A DNA stretch of 64,000 nt, from contig QCXZ01000137.1 in NCBI GenBank assembly GCA_025024175.1, positions 65,312,911 through 65,376,910 on the forward strand, read 5' to 3'. The translations under genes were made by a program, and so were the position numbers. Origin of the DNA: Rhyzopertha dominica (Eukaryota > Arthropoda > Insecta > Coleoptera > Bostrichidae). Numbering within the stretch: the first letter of the stretch is position 1; every line of letters begins with the position of its first letter. The notes below the pieces were generated by a model. That model ran no database searches. It was not told the origin of the DNA and saw only the letters and a program-made list of their open reading frames with translations. Below, piece by piece: positions 48,265 to 59,759 of this stretch.

Positions 48265-49480
48265 AACAGTAATGGTCCAAGTACCGAGCCTTGCGGTACG
48301 ACCTAGTGTATTTTTCCGATTTTTGAAAATTTGTTTTTTAATGATACGATTTGTTTCCTATTTTGTAGATATGAATCAAAGAAGTTTAATGGGATGCCTC
48401 TAATATCATAAGCTGGAGCGTATGTAAAGGAATAGTGTGAGACACGCAGTCAAAGGCCCTATTTAGGTGTCCATCATCCAGATCCCCGACTATACGATCC
48501 ACCACATCGCGGAGAGCACTGATTGTAGAACGGCCGCGTCTAAAACCGAAATGTCTGTTGCTGAGTAAATTATATTTTTCAAAAAATCGAAGCAATCTTT
48601 CCTTAACTAAAATTTCAATAATTTTACCTAGAATGAGATTTATTGCAATGGACCTGTAGTTTTCAAAATTATTTTTGTCTCCCTTTTTTAAAATTCGGAT
48701 TACTATGGCACACTTTAACTTCTCACTCTAGAAGCAAAGCAATTGTATATGAGCTCCGTTATAAATGGAGTCACTATATATTCAGACGACTTAAGTATTA
48801 AAGAATCTAGATCGAATTGTTTAGGTTACGAGTAACATTTCTGATTTCGTCTTGTGTTACTGGTTCCAAAAAGAATGAATGCCTATTCTAACTGTGGGTT
48901 GAAGATTCACACGCAGTTGGAAGAGAATCCGGTTTATATGAACTTACTATTTTCCTGCTATAGAGCAAAAAAACGTTGTTGAACTCATCACAAGAAGCGC
49001 CGGTATTTACTTTTTGATTGCTACGCTTTCGTTCAAAATTTATGTCTCCGGGCATCCCTAGATTTATTAACCGAATCACCTAAGAATTGGTCATAAGCAT
49101 TCTTTTTAGTTGTTTCAGTGCTTCTTTTATATTGAGATAGAAGACTTTTATAAGCTCTAACAACATTAGTATGTTTAGACGCAATACTTATAGTTTTTAA
49201 TATTGAAACACCATTCCTGAGGTCAAGTAACTCATCAAAAAAACACTTCACTAGAACAATCTACCTGTTTACTTACATGGAAAAACCTTCAATCAAGCAA
49301 GTGACGGTGTTAATTAAAAATTTTGTAGATTTGTTAACATCATTAGAGTGAGAATTTAAATCTGTTGATTGTAGAGCTTCAATGAAAAGTCTCATATTTC
49401 GAGGGCAGATGGTGCAGAAGGAAAATTATATTCATGTAAGAGATAACAAGCTTTGCTAATTATGAATTTTGTAAATAGAT
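47345..49480 (-). mobile_element. Jockey/CR1-type LINE, long but inactive copy
   Basis: The minus strand carries the pre-RT linker ('ELLDLRNGVSILKTIS', about 49190-49240, and 'SCDEFNNVFLLYS', about 48955-48995). The RT opening comes next ('ILKKGDKNNFENYRSIAIN', about 48640-48700), then 'NRHFGFRRGRSTISALRDVV' (48495-48555), 'AFDCVSH' and 'VVPQGSVLGPLLFIIY' (about 48250-48305). The active-site 'YVDDATLL' follows, with the aspartates at 48178-48183. The LINE C-terminus appears as 'QPTFLLRQLRKLL', 'LPSMHIYSALIEIHEL' and the closing 'FYTISAFLE' (about 47500-47520). It is the most complete LINE of the window, but stops, frameshifts and a (TA)15 run inside the RT kill it. The endonuclease domain was not seen, so the 5' end is truncated. 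Confidence 0.85.
48232..48261. repeat. (TA)15 microsatellite inside the LINE RT
   Basis: Thirty bases of perfect TA repeat sit exactly where codons for L-F-I-I-Y-I-N-D-L are expected, between the G-P-L-L-F and Y-V-D-D motifs. The expansion appears to have displaced the reading frame. Confidence 0.95.
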
Positions 49481-49484
49481 CAAA

Positions 49485-49775
49485 AATTAACACTAGATAT
49501 GCAATAAATGTAGCACTTATACTTTGGAATTGAGACAGTATTACAATCCGCTGTGTTCATTACATTTACATTTTTGTTTAGTTAGTTTTTTCTTGCACGT
49601 AATTTTACTTATTGGTTTACCTGTCTGCTTATAGTTACTTATACTAATACTAATAATGAGTACAACTAAAAATAATAACATAAAATTATGCATATCCCTT
49701 AATGCAGGCCTTGCGGAATTTATAAATATACTTTCGATGTGTATGCATCTCTGCCCTTCTTCAGTTGTCATTATA
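49485..49775. other. Short AT-rich spacer between opposed LINE copies
   Basis: Nothing recognised; it may include the truncated 5' ends. Confidence 0.4.
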
Positions 49776-49779
49776 CTAG

Positions 49780-50335
49780 GCTATACTGTTCATCCAACTA
49801 CATATTTTGATTTACGGCAAATTAGTATATTACTAACGCTTTCAAAAATATTGGAAAAAATTATACTCAAATGTATGACTTTTTCGTTCAAAATGATTGT
49901 TTCCCTAAACACCAGCATAGCTTTACGAAAAGGAACACAATATATGTTCTTAGTTGACTCAAATTATGGATAACATTATTGGATAGTTCGATAATGGAAT
50001 GTGCTCGGGCTTAATTCTGCTGAATTTATCAAAGGCATTTGATCCTTTGAATCATTGCTTCTTTTATCTAAGCTTCAGTTTTATAGATTTGATTATACAT
50101 AACTTCGTTTCTTTTGCTCTTATTGTAATAACCGTACCCAAACAGTTATTGAAGATATCTTACACTCCGAAAGCTGTCTTTCACCATAGGCGTACCACAA
50201 GGCTCTATTTTAGGGCCAATACTATTTTCTATGTATACAGCAGACTTCATAAGCTGTACCAACAATTTTATCCTCTCGTGTACCTCTATCTGACTTTAAT
50301 TTCTATGCTTATTGTCTTTAACTTGTAGATAAGAT
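49780..50335 (+). pseudogene. Jockey/CR1-type LINE reverse transcriptase fragment
   Basis: The plus strand gives 'YFDLRQISILLTLSKILEKI' (about 49803-49862, the RT opening motif), 'CSGLILLNLSKAFDPLNH' (about 50002-50055, D/L-F-S-K-A-F-D strand) and, in another frame, 'GVPQGSILGPILFSMY' (50189-50236). The Y-A-D-D motif expected next is not readable. Shifts between pieces and loss of the first catalytic Asp (N-L-S-K for D-F-S-K) show it is dead. It faces away from the LINE on its left (47345-49480), and they are different subfamilies by motif wording. Confidence 0.75.
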
Positions 50336-50339
50336 TTGG

Positions 50340-50700
50340 AAGATATAAATCGTCGAAGTCCAGAAATACTGCAAGATGTATGAAAGAAGAGTACAATAGC
50401 TTCAGCTGTTGCCTACAAGAAAATTTTAGCTATTTTGAATACCTAATCAATTATTTTTTTAATTTGTTTTAGAAACAAGCAATACGACTATACACATTCT
50501 AACGTAACACAACCCGATTCATACTCAAAATGAACTATTTATACGTTATTCGCCTTGCAAAATGAGACTTCTTTCGGTGATAAATTTTCTAATTTAATTG
50601 AAAGCTTTAATATATGTAGACAGGTGGGACTCATATTGGGTTTTATAAAGGTTTGTAAAGAAATCGTACAATTATTAGGCTGGATCTTTACGCAACTAGT
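50340..50700. other. AT-rich sequence, nothing recognised
   Basis: No feature was found. Confidence 0.5.
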
Positions 50701-50716
50701 TTCTTGTGAAAGTAGT

Positions 50717-51568
50717 TAATTAGGTAGCTAAGAAACAAGCTGATTGCACGTATGTGCTTTGTCTCACTTGATTTATCAGATAATTCTGACGATCGTTTCG
50801 ACCACACGATCATTGTCAAAGAGATAACAGCGTTATACTAAACTCAGATGTGCAGAATTTTGTTTGCGTCCCCTTTTTTACAGGGGTTGTAAAGTACAGT
50901 TGTAAAATTCTCTCGCCTGAGTTTTGAAGGCCGACTTTATAATTTCGACAATATCAAAGACGTTCTGGACGTGGAAAATTCTATTTGTGTATTTGCCAAA
51001 TATTTTTTCTGATGCTGAGCTTTTTTAAATTCCAAAAGTTCTAAAAGGTTCAGTTTTTACCTTCCTTTCGCAATGTAAAAGTTTGACGTCGCTTTCATCT
51101 AGGTAATGGTTATTTTTTATGCAATGGTCAGCATAACCTGTTGTGCTTTTGTTTGATTTTATATTCGCAACATGTTCTTTAATACAATTTTTAATAGCTC
51201 TACCTGATTGTCCTATGTATATCATGTCAATCATTATTTAGATGAAAGCGACTTTTGAATTAAAAAAGCTCAGCATCAGAAAACATTTGGCAAATACACA
51301 AACAGAAATTCCCACCTCCAGTACGCCCTTGATATTGCCGAAATTATAAAGTCGGCCTTCAAAACCCAGGCGAGAGAATTTTACAACAATACTTTACAAC
51401 CCCTATAAAAAGGGGACATAAACAAATTTCTGCACATCTGAGTTTAGCATAATGCTGTTATCTCTTTGACAATGACCATGTGGTCGAAACGATCGTCAGA
51501 GTTATCTGGTAAATCAAATGAGACAAATCACTTACGTTCAATCAGCTTGTTTCCAAACTACCTAATTG
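50717..51568. mobile_element. Two 5'-truncated Penelope-like elements joined head to head
   Basis: Arms 50717-51036 and 51237-51568 are about 320-bp inverted copies covering the last codons of the element's ORF and its 3' UTR. The left copy runs leftward and keeps more of the gene (51025-51234). The right copy runs rightward from about 51229. Both 3' UTRs contain 'gtcgaaacgatcgtcag', the remains of a hammerhead motif whose CTGANGA half has decayed to TTGACAA. A 13-bp match 'tgaaagtagttaa' at 50707-50719 and 51622-51634 could be a target-site duplication, though it lies about 53 bases beyond the right arm. Head-to-head partial dimers are typical of this class. Confidence 0.8.
51025..51234 (-). 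CDS. GIY-YIG endonuclease domain fragment of a Penelope-like element
   Basis: Seventy codons begin 'MIDMIYIGQSGRAIKNCIKE', matching the Y-I-G-Q-T-G-R-x-x-x-x-R-x-x-E-H of the GIY-YIG nuclease that Penelope-like elements use to nick target DNA. 'GYADHCIKNNHYLDESDVKL' follows, corresponding to the catalytic H-x-x-x-x-x-H and E-region that comes next. The first half of the domain (the G-I-Y strand) and the whole RT are missing; the frame ends at a stop at 51025-51027, after which the similarity continues ('FGKYTNRIF', 'KSAFKTQARE'). This is a pseudogene piece, not an expressed host gene. Confidence 0.8.
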   Translation of the reverse strand: MIDMIYIGQSGRAIKNCIKEHVANIKSNKSTTGYADHCIKNNHYLDESDVKLLHCERKVKTEPFRTFGI

Positions 51569-51639
51569 TTCAGGATGTTTCACAATGAACGCACCTTTAA
51601 ATCCATTCAACATATTCATAATGAAAGTAGTTAAATAAA

Positions 51640-52760
51640 AATGAAAATGAACAACGTGATTTTTTTGTGTAGGTTGTAAAAAAGTCCTTCGAAGCTTTTA
51701 ATTATTAACACGTTGTCTATTAATATTATTTGGACCTACTGAACGCCTATATCAGACATCGTTCTAGTGTGTTCGACAACGAAATACCAATAACTGGGGC
51801 AGCATTCATATTTTTCATTTCCTACAGATTTTCCAAGTGCTATCAGATATTCATATTCGCATCGATATCAAAAACCTATCGGAGGGATCAAACGAACGTG
51901 ACTAATAGCGTTCTCGGACCTGATTTGAAGCGATCTAATAAAGGAGATGAGGAGGTAAAGATTAGAGTGATTGCCGAACATTCCACACGCCGATCTTATC
52001 ATATGCCCAGCCGGTCCTTTGTTGGGGGTGAATTATCGACTGAGCTTTACTGAATGGTCCGGGGGAAGAGATTTTTTCCCTCTACAATGAAATTTTCTAG
52101 GATCATCACATAAGAGGCGCAGCTTTAATCCATCATAAAATACATGGAGATACAACTGTTAAATTGGTGGGGTATATTTCATCCGCTGCGAAACTAACAA
52201 TTTGGGAACACGGTCTGGCCAACTTTTCCCGCAGATATAAATCTCCCCATATATCAAGTTTATCTCGTTGGAAATAACATCTTAACGGTATTTAATCAAA
52301 AATAAAGGCACTAATGGAATCGGCTTTGGCGGACATTGTTACCGCTATAAAAGTGGCGAGCACTGCCAGCACTAAATTGCCGCGATCCCGCACTACAATC
52401 CATTAGGGTAACTAGGGTAAAATCTGCAATCCCTGTAAATTATTTTTGTAATAAATAAGCCTATTTGCTGCGGCCGGGACCTCTGTTGTAATAGTGCGGC
52501 ATTCGTTACTTTTAAAGTTCCCTCTCTGTGCTCTATTATTTAAAGCCAGGCTGTGCTTAAAGCTCTAAAAGGGGCTACGTTTCCCACTTAAGGAACTTTA
52601 CTGCGTCATTGCATTGTGAACGTAATGCAGTCGATTAGAACGGGAGCTGTTCGCTTAACTTCGCTAAGGGGAGAGACAATGATAAAGATGCAATCGCGAT
52701 ATAAGATTAACTTCGAAATGCACCTGGGTTAGTTTAATTTTGCAAGATTGAGGGGCTGAT
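51640..52760. other. GC-richer unique block
   Basis: The 107-codon plus-strand frame 51730-52053 resembles nothing and has no splice or promoter context. From about 51980 the sequence is of even composition and non-repetitive. Possible regulatory block. Confidence 0.35.
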
Positions 52761-52764
52761 ATAC

Positions 52765-53955
52765 GTATTAAAGTCGATATAATATATGTTTCCTAATTGG
52801 ACACCACTGTAATTTTATCTAATGATAAGAAAATTTAAGTGGTTTCGCAAGAAAACTTCATAATATCCATAGCAGAAACACATAATATCAGGAAGTTAAT
52901 AGGCGATATTTTAAGTACTTGCTTTGAGGGCTATACATAGCAGCCTCTGTTAATCATTATTTTTGACAACTAATAAAATTCCTTGTTTTTTCTAGAACAC
53001 TGTGAACTTTAAGTTGCATTTAAGTGCAAAGCCGTGACATCTGCTCGGGATAATCTAATAAGATATGTGGTCTAGTCACTAACAATTACTGATAAAATTA
53101 ATTAGCATTTCTTAGACACCATTGGCGATATTGGAATTAGTTAATTAGGAAAATTATACATTCAAGTTTAAAGTCTCAAATTTCTCACCCTACGCGGTAA
53201 AATAACTTAAATTTGGATTATCATCGACCAGATGGAGTGCTGCTGATTGAGTTCAATAAGGTACTACAGTATTTCCACTTGACTTTGGGTGATCAAGCAA
53301 TAAAAGGGGAACGGCCTCGTAATACGAGCTTGTAAAATATACGATACACATTTTTGAATAAGCGGAAAAGCAGTGCCGTTAGAAATGTGTTTTCAAGTAA
53401 TATTCTGCGAAACTGTAATAGCCGCTCTCCAAGAAATATCTACGGTAATATAGTTTCGTGCTCCCCACTTAACGGTCATATTTTGGATACCCCGCTTCCA
53501 TTGAAGTTTCACGTGACTCTCTAAAGGAGATATTTTTAGTTGACGATATGTGCTTAATATTGTAGTGAAAACAAAATCAGCTGTATCCATTAACAAATCG
53601 CGTTAAAAATATAAACAGCCAGCCTTAATATATTTCTAATAGAACAAAAATTTTAAATTTTCAGAAACAAGTAAAACTTTGTTTAAAAGAAGAAAGCTTT
53701 GAAATAAATCTTTAATGGATAGCACTTACCCTCTTAGCGGTATAGATACGCCTTCAAAAATTTAAATGCAACACATCTTATGATACAGCATTTGAAAATT
53801 TATATTAGAGAGTATCGCCATGTAACTAGTTTTACTATTTTTCACACATTTATGGGGTAGTAAATGAATAACGAAGCAGATTCCTGATTAAATTAAATAT
53901 TTTGGATTTTTTCAATAAAATATAACTTTGTAAAGCTGCAATAAATATTTGTCTA
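52765..53955. other. AT-rich sequence, nothing recognised
   Basis: No feature was found. Confidence 0.5.
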
Positions 53956-53957
53956 TA

Positions 53958-54085
53958 TACAGGGTGAGTCGGTTTTTTTAAGATAAACTTTAACAGAAGA
54001 TAGCGCACATGTTTTTTTTTTAAAGTTCCTACAAACATATGTCGTAGAAGGCTTCGTTTCCGAGTTACAGGGTGTTGAATATAAT
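53958..54085. repeat. 'acagggtg' repeat, non-autonomous DNA-element-like
   Basis: It opens with 'tatacagggtgagtcggt' and has a second 'ttacagggtgttgaa' at about 54065-54079. Paired 'acagggtg' motifs in this spacing mark a family of short interspersed elements common in insect genomes (from memory). The far end was not found. Confidence 0.4.
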
Positions 54086-54239
54086 TTTTTTTCGAATTTT
54101 CATTATATAACTTTTCATAATACTTGTGTTAATACTTTTACTGAAATATGCCTTCAACTTAAAATCAAAGCTTTAAGTTGATAATGATGGATATCAACAC
54201 AAATGAATTTTTTCCTTGTTCTTAAAATGACTTCCATCT

Positions 54240-54800
54240 GCAAATCCCATATTATCGTATATAAACGTCCAAAAAGTGGGAGTACGGCCAAGTTGCACGA
54301 GCTCCCATAAAACCAAAACAATATGAACATTTTACGTGTAGCAAGTGTGACCTGTCCCGCAGGCAGAGATTTAATTTTCTACAGATGCGCTATCCTTCTA
54401 CCCTCCCTGTACGGCTATCCCGCAACACAAACACCTATACAACTAACTGCTATTCTCTGGCGCCGGCTTTAAAAGTTTACTCAGGAATATTGCTGTTTCC
54501 ACAGCGCCATCCAAGGCACTTATAAATTTGAGAAACGCCAGTTGCTTTTCAAACTTCGCCCGGCACAAGTATAAACAGGTATTAAATGTAAACTTTGAAA
54601 CATTGTGATACACGGCTGGAACCTCGTGGAATTAGAAGGTGAATAGGGATGCCGCATGTCAACGATATTTGTTTGGCCTGAATATGGTTTTAATCTCACC
54701 TGCAGGGGTAATCGGATTTGTCGTGTTTGTATATCAGGGTTAAATCGTTCAAAGACCGCTCGTTTAAATCCAAACCTTTGCCATGAGGACTAGAACTTGT
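54240..54800. other. GC-richer unique block
   Basis: No coding resemblance; even composition, not repeated in the window. Confidence 0.3.
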
Positions 54801-54804
54801 TTTC

Positions 54805-55650
54805 TTCTTACTCTTTTATATTCACTACTGTAATACTAAAACCTACAGAATTAGATGAGTAAATTTAATTGAATCAGCTGAATACGTTTTTGCAGGAATA
54901 TGCCAATTAAGTTAGAATAGTGCTAAGATGTTAGAGATTTAGCGTTCCGAAGTATTTGTATATCTATAAGTACGAGGATAAGTATTTTTACAACTTAAAA
55001 TGCTCACAATAATGATAAGTTAAGTGAAATACTGTTCTATCCGAAGGTGTTTTAGGGCACTACAATGTAAATTTTTTTAAGGATAGTGGACTGCTGGAAA
55101 GCCTCACTAATTTCGTTTCTTTTTTTATGAAACACTATTGTTTATTTTATACATTTCTTATAAAAAAATTTATAAAGTGCAAAAATACGCAGTTATTCGA
55201 AGCTGAGATAGCTTTTAAACAAACACAGAGAGAACCATTCGGTGTTTGTCACTCTGGCAAATATTATTGTACCAAATACCTAGAACAAGGGAAACGTGCA
55301 AAGTAAAAAATATTTTTGACGCCTTTCAGCTTTCAAATGTTTTGATTGGCTTTCCGACAACTGCTGTGATTTTGAAACTCTAGAAGAAGCACTGTTGTGA
55401 CATATAAGAAAATGAAACATCAATACTAATGTAGAAGGGTTATCAAAAATTTAAATTATGTTCGTATATTTAATTCAAAATATATCAAGAAATCCAATAA
55501 TTTACAAAACAAGTAGTTTTTTGACGGAGCCACACGGCATAATGGCTCTAAAAAAACGATGTTAGGTAATCGAATGGTCATTTATTCCCTAATTATCTTA
55601 AGAATAAGTAATGTACGAGCTGTTATTTGATATTTCAGTTACTATAATAT
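54805..55650. other. AT-rich sequence, nothing recognised
   Basis: May hold decayed upstream parts of the transposase that follows, but none is readable. Confidence 0.4.
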
Positions 55651-55658
55651 GTTCAATA

Positions 55659-55910
55659 TGGTTCCAACAAGATGGAGCAGCTACATAAAGCACAAAATCA
55701 TAGTAGACGTGGCTCCACGGCATAAAAACACGGATTATTTTCTGTTATGCTATGATTTTGTTCCTCCAACTACATCTGAAGACTTAGCCAATAGAATCAT
55801 AATTGCTTTCAGAGGTGCTTGTCTAGAAATACTTTAGAAATTTGAGAGATATACGTTATAGAATGGGTTTGACCGTGTTTTCAAAACAACATCTTGAACA
55901 ATTTATTTAA
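55659..55910 (+). pseudogene. IS630/Tc1-mariner-type transposase C-terminal relic, copy 3
   Basis: It begins with 'WFQQDGAA' (55659-55682), the motif holding the second catalytic Asp. After a frameshift it continues 'NTDYFLLCYDFVPPTTSEDL' and 'ANRIIIAFRGACLEIL', matching the family's L-D-Y-F-L-W-G and P-x-T-x-E-D-L-x-x-R-I segments. It closes in a third frame with 'MGLTVFSKQHLEQFI' and a stop at 55908-55910, the expected C-terminal G-x-x-F-E-H-L. About 15 codons between Q-D-G and D-Y-F, including the S-P-D-L-T-P stretch, are missing. Dead copy, same family as 21130-21610. Confidence 0.7.
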
Positions 55911-55914
55911 ACAT

Positions 55915-56570
55915 TTATTTTTTTGCATTAAATTCTTATCTCCGTATTTATTTTTTGAGGTTGGGCTGGATATCAAACATGGTCAATTGCGAGAAAGCAG
56001 TAGTTTACGATTTCAGCAACTGGTTTATTTCTGAATTTGACGTAATAAAAGGTAAATACAACAAAAACAAGAAATGCTAGATGAAAGATGAACATGATTT
56101 CTTGGAAACTGCAAATAAATGCTAAAAAGCGATCAACTGTAGCTAATAATTATTAAATGGAACTAGGACTGATTTTGAATTGAACAGTAGAAAAGTATTT
56201 GTACTATTGCATTACACATAATATTCTGTAATCTTACAAATGATTTTCTGTCCCAATTTTTAAATATTGCAAGAGAGAGATATTCGGGAAAGAGCGCCAG
56301 GAAATCCATGTCTCACACAGTAAGATATATATTAACTGACGATCTACTACATGCGCCTATATCGATCTCAAATTTTATTTAGTTTTATTGCTTGCCAGCT
56401 GCGTGGTTATATTACTTTTTGGGCTTGAGGGTTTTTAAAAATCTTTCATCATCTATTATAGTATAGATATAATTAAGGTTTCGATTTACTGTTGTAAGGG
56501 TGTTACTTCAAGACACATTAACCAAGCCAGCGAAAGCCATAAATCAGTCTTGAAAGGATTCTAAGCATGC
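55915..56570. other. AT-rich sequence, nothing recognised
   Basis: No feature was found. Confidence 0.5.
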
Positions 56571-56706
56571 AGTCGTGTGCTATACACCGATCAGTATCCT
56601 TCGCTGAAGAATAAAGTGCAATATATCAAGCCAAAGTGTTCCGCCTTACACCAAATTTATGTGGGACAGCAGTGTCAAAACGTAATTTCCCACGAGGACG
56701 TCCAGT

Positions 56707-57054
56707 TTGTACTGTTTGCATTTGTATTTCCCTTTGTTAAAAGTTGCAAAATATTCCTACAGGGAGTACCTGGCGCATCACCTGCATAAAAGAGTGGCCC
56801 CTGAATTTAAAGTGCTAAACCGGGGTTTCAAAAAGTTTACCTTCGTCGCGCCCCAAGCAGAAGGAGATATGGTCTGCAGACGAATAGACATTGAAAAGAG
56901 TACGTGGAGCAAAAAGCGAATATTCTTAGGCTTCAAGAATGTTCAGTACACAAATTCAGAGACCAAGTTAATTTTTCAGAATGATGTAATACCAGTTTTG
57001 GTATTGAATTCATTTGGCAGCAAGAAAAAGTCCAAAAGGGAGTGTATTGCTTGA
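56707..57054 (+). CDS. Unrecognised 115-codon open frame
   Basis: The product is basic (many Lys/Arg, for example 'EFKVLNRGFKKFTFVAPQ' and 'SKKKSKREC' at the end) with no signal peptide, membrane segment or known motif. It overlaps a 70-codon frame on the same strand (56577-56789). The region is less AT-rich than its flanks. No splice site pair or promoter was identified. It could be a TE remnant or chance; listed because it is one of the longest frames without an explanation. Confidence 0.15.
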   Translation: MYCLHLYFPLLKVAKYSYREYLAHHLHKRVAPEFKVLNRGFKKFTFVAPQAEGDMVCRRIDIEKSTWSKKRIFLGFKNVQYTNSETKLIFQNDVIPVLVLNSFGSKKKSKRECIA

Positions 57055-57059
57055 TTTCA

Positions 57060-57585
57060 TAAATCTGTTATTACAGTTGGCTTATTTACTAGGTTTGCAA
57101 TACGTCAAAAAGTTGAAGACCCTTTTAGCTCGTTAAAGCAAATATGCACTTATGTATTGCTGACCATGTATGAGCAAATTTAGTAGCTATCACAAAAGAC
57201 TTTGTTGATAGACATAATATGAGGGAAAAGAAGTTATTGACAAGCGCAAGGAGTTCTAAGCCTTCCACAATAACATTTTTTTAAAGAGCGCACAATATGT
57301 AATTTTGACCTAGATGTTAAATAAGCATTAGTTTCGTTGGGAATATGTAGTTCTTGTTTCTTGCAGATAAAAACCATCGACATTGAGGCATTTCAAGGCT
57401 AACATCAAACAATAAATCGATATGTATTAAGTAAAATCATGATTATACTGTTTTAATTTGGTTAAATAGCAGTTCTTGTTACTTAACAGCAAACTTAGAA
57501 GAATAAAAAGTAAAGAAAGTAAGATAATAAAATTATCAAAAATTTTGTATTGGCGGAAATATTCGACATTCTTTACAGTCTTTTA
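57060..57585. other. AT-rich sequence, nothing recognised
   Basis: No feature was found. Confidence 0.5.
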
Positions 57586-57589
57586 ACTG

Positions 57590-57935
57590 AAGCGAAACCG
57601 ACACGCCGCCGTACTTTGAAATTCTTCCAGCGTAGCGACGTTCCTGTGGACGTAAAAAGGAAAAGGACGATTTCGCTGCAATTTACTAGTTTAATTAGTG
57701 TGACGCGGCTACCAAAAGGGTAAATTCAACTAAATGTGGGATGGTGGGTTTAAATTAATTAAAACTATCAAAGTGGGAGACGTGTCGAAGTCTGCTTAAT
57801 TAAACGTATATTGACACTTCCGACTGCCATCTGACCCTGCGCCGTTGAGATCGTCCGAATTAGAGGCAGCGGCGCGGCTCCGAATTAATAAGAAATTCCG
57901 GACACGCACACCACCTTCACTCCTCAATCCTACAG
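57590..57935. other. GC-richer block with several TTAATT cores
   Basis: Even composition interspersed with 'agtttaattagt', 'aaattaattaaaa', 'cttaattaaac' and 'gaattaataag' within 250 bases. The clustering of homeodomain-type cores in otherwise GC-rich DNA suggests an enhancer; inference only. Confidence 0.35.
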
Positions 57936-57939
57936 ATAC

Positions 57940-58335
57940 CTACTTACAAATCATTTCTAGCATTTCTGGCAAACCGTAATTGGAGCAATTAAGCCCCGCA
58001 ATAACAGCAGTTTAATAGGAAGATACTTCATAATGTTTAGACCGCAGCATCTCACGATAATGAAGTCTGCACATATCAGGCTGGCGCTGAACTTGCAAAG
58101 GTGAAAAAAAAAAACAACTGCTGTCGAATTATAAACACCTGTCATTGACATATAACTTAGTAATATTAGAGTTAGCGTAGTTCAATTAGTCTACTTGAAA
58201 AAAATATCCAGTCAAGGTAGTTTGATGTAATGGAACGCGAAACTGTTAAAGATCAACATTGAAACATTGCGCGGGAGAACAGATATTGATATTCACGGTG
58301 TATTACAAGAAGCTTGTAGCATATAAGGGAGGCCT
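57940..58335. other. AT-rich sequence, nothing recognised
   Basis: No feature was found. Confidence 0.5.
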
Positions 58336-58339
58336 TGTA

Positions 58340-59030
58340 TGCTAATCGAAGAAGGCCGTCGATTAACGTGCTAAGTTACGAGGTCTGTCGATTTAGTTCA
58401 TCGTATTTTATTTAAGATATTGATGAAGAAGAAGGTTTGTGCACGGTGGGTACCACATGTCCTCTCTGCTGAACAAGAAAATGCGGGGAAAGAGATTACT
58501 GCTTATCTTCTTGGTCTCTACCGCCATGAAGGGGATGATGATTTCTTAATACGGATTATTGCCATTGATGAGAAGTGAGTTCATGATTTTCAGTCCACCA
58601 AAAATAACGAAATAATCTCGTCAAACGTTGTCAAAAATGAAGATCATTATTATTGCTTACGACTGGAATGGTGTTATTTGTGTATATGCCCAGAACGCAT
58701 TGACAAGCAGCCAAGAGCCAAATGTATTTGTTTTTGTCATAAAAATTTAAATCCTCAATTGCCAAAATACAGAAGATATCTGAAGGACAACAACCACGTA
58801 TGCTGAACCGCATAAAGCAAATCTGGCGCTGGGAAATTCTCACACATCCTCCGTATAGGTCTGACACGAGTCCTCCAGATTTTGATCTGTTTCATAACTG
58901 GAAGGAAGAACTCATAGATTCAAGTTTACAAACTTGGAAAGTCTGCAACGGCGTGCGTTCCAACTGCTGAAACGTATTTACAAAAATTGCGTATTTAATA
59001 ACATCAAGTCACTCCCGAAGGGGTGACTTA
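58340..59030 (+). pseudogene. Mariner-type transposase relic
   Basis: Plus-strand pieces in family order are 'EEGRRLTC' and 'VHRILFKIL' (58345-58420, end of the helix-turn-helix); 'KKKVCARWVPHVLSAEQ' (58426-58476, the linker signature of mariner); 'EGDDDFLIRIIAIDE' with the first catalytic Asp codon at 58567-58569; 'IAYDWNGVICVY' (about 58650-58685); and, after a gap, 'WEILTHPPY' and 'SPPDFDLFHNWKEELI' (58830-58915), which holds the C-terminal catalytic region. The H-x-D-N-A-x-P-H segment with the second Asp is not readable. Frameshifts and a stop right after the first motif (58575-58577) show it is inactive. Terminal inverted repeats were not found. Confidence 0.8.
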
Positions 59031-59039
59031 AATGTAATT

Positions 59040-59755
59040 TTATTGAAATATATGCTTCGTTTATGAGCTGTATTTTTGTGTGTAGAAATTCTGACATGAC
59101 ACTCGTATTTTGAAACTTCTAATGGGAGCGGCATATGACATATATTCTGACTGACAAAAAATAACAACGTCCCGTAATAGTTTTTTTTCTGCTGTCCGAT
59201 TCTCGAACAGAGAGAACAGAGGCAACTAAAATGGTCGGTTCTGAGGCATCATGAAGTACCGCTAATGTCTGATTGCGAAATGAAGGTATATTGTGCACTA
59301 TATTACCAATAACATTAGTAGGGCTTTTTGGCCGGAGCTGGACCAATTTGCATATTAGCCCAATCGAGCATGTGTAATTAGCGATCAATCAAAAATTAAT
59401 TTTTCGATTTTTTGCAGAATGTGATGGGATGAGAAATATAACTGGGATTTGCATGTTCATATAGTAATTAGTGAATTTATTAAGTGTCAATTATTTTTAT
59501 TCGACTTTTTTGAATTTGGTAAGATGGAATGAGATATGAAACTGTGACTGACATTTTGTATTTTATAGCAGCATGTTTCTGACTGAGGCTTTTACGCCCT
59601 AATGAGATGGGGGGCAATATCAGCGAAGGTGGGTTTTGCTGATGTGTAATTGATATGAAATGTTTATTTACTATTATCACATATTGCTATGTATGCATGG
59701 CGATATGACCAATATACTCTCCTATATGTAAACCGTTGTTATGATGGTGGGGGTT
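59040..59755. other. Unique sequence, nothing firm
   Basis: An 89-codon minus-strand frame (59119-59388) resembles nothing known to me. Confidence 0.45.
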
Positions 59756-59759
59756 GGTA

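Noticed and set aside
51730..52053. 107-codon plus-strand frame as a gene
   Set aside because: No recognisable domain, starts in AT-rich DNA and runs into a GC-richer block; consistent with chance openness.
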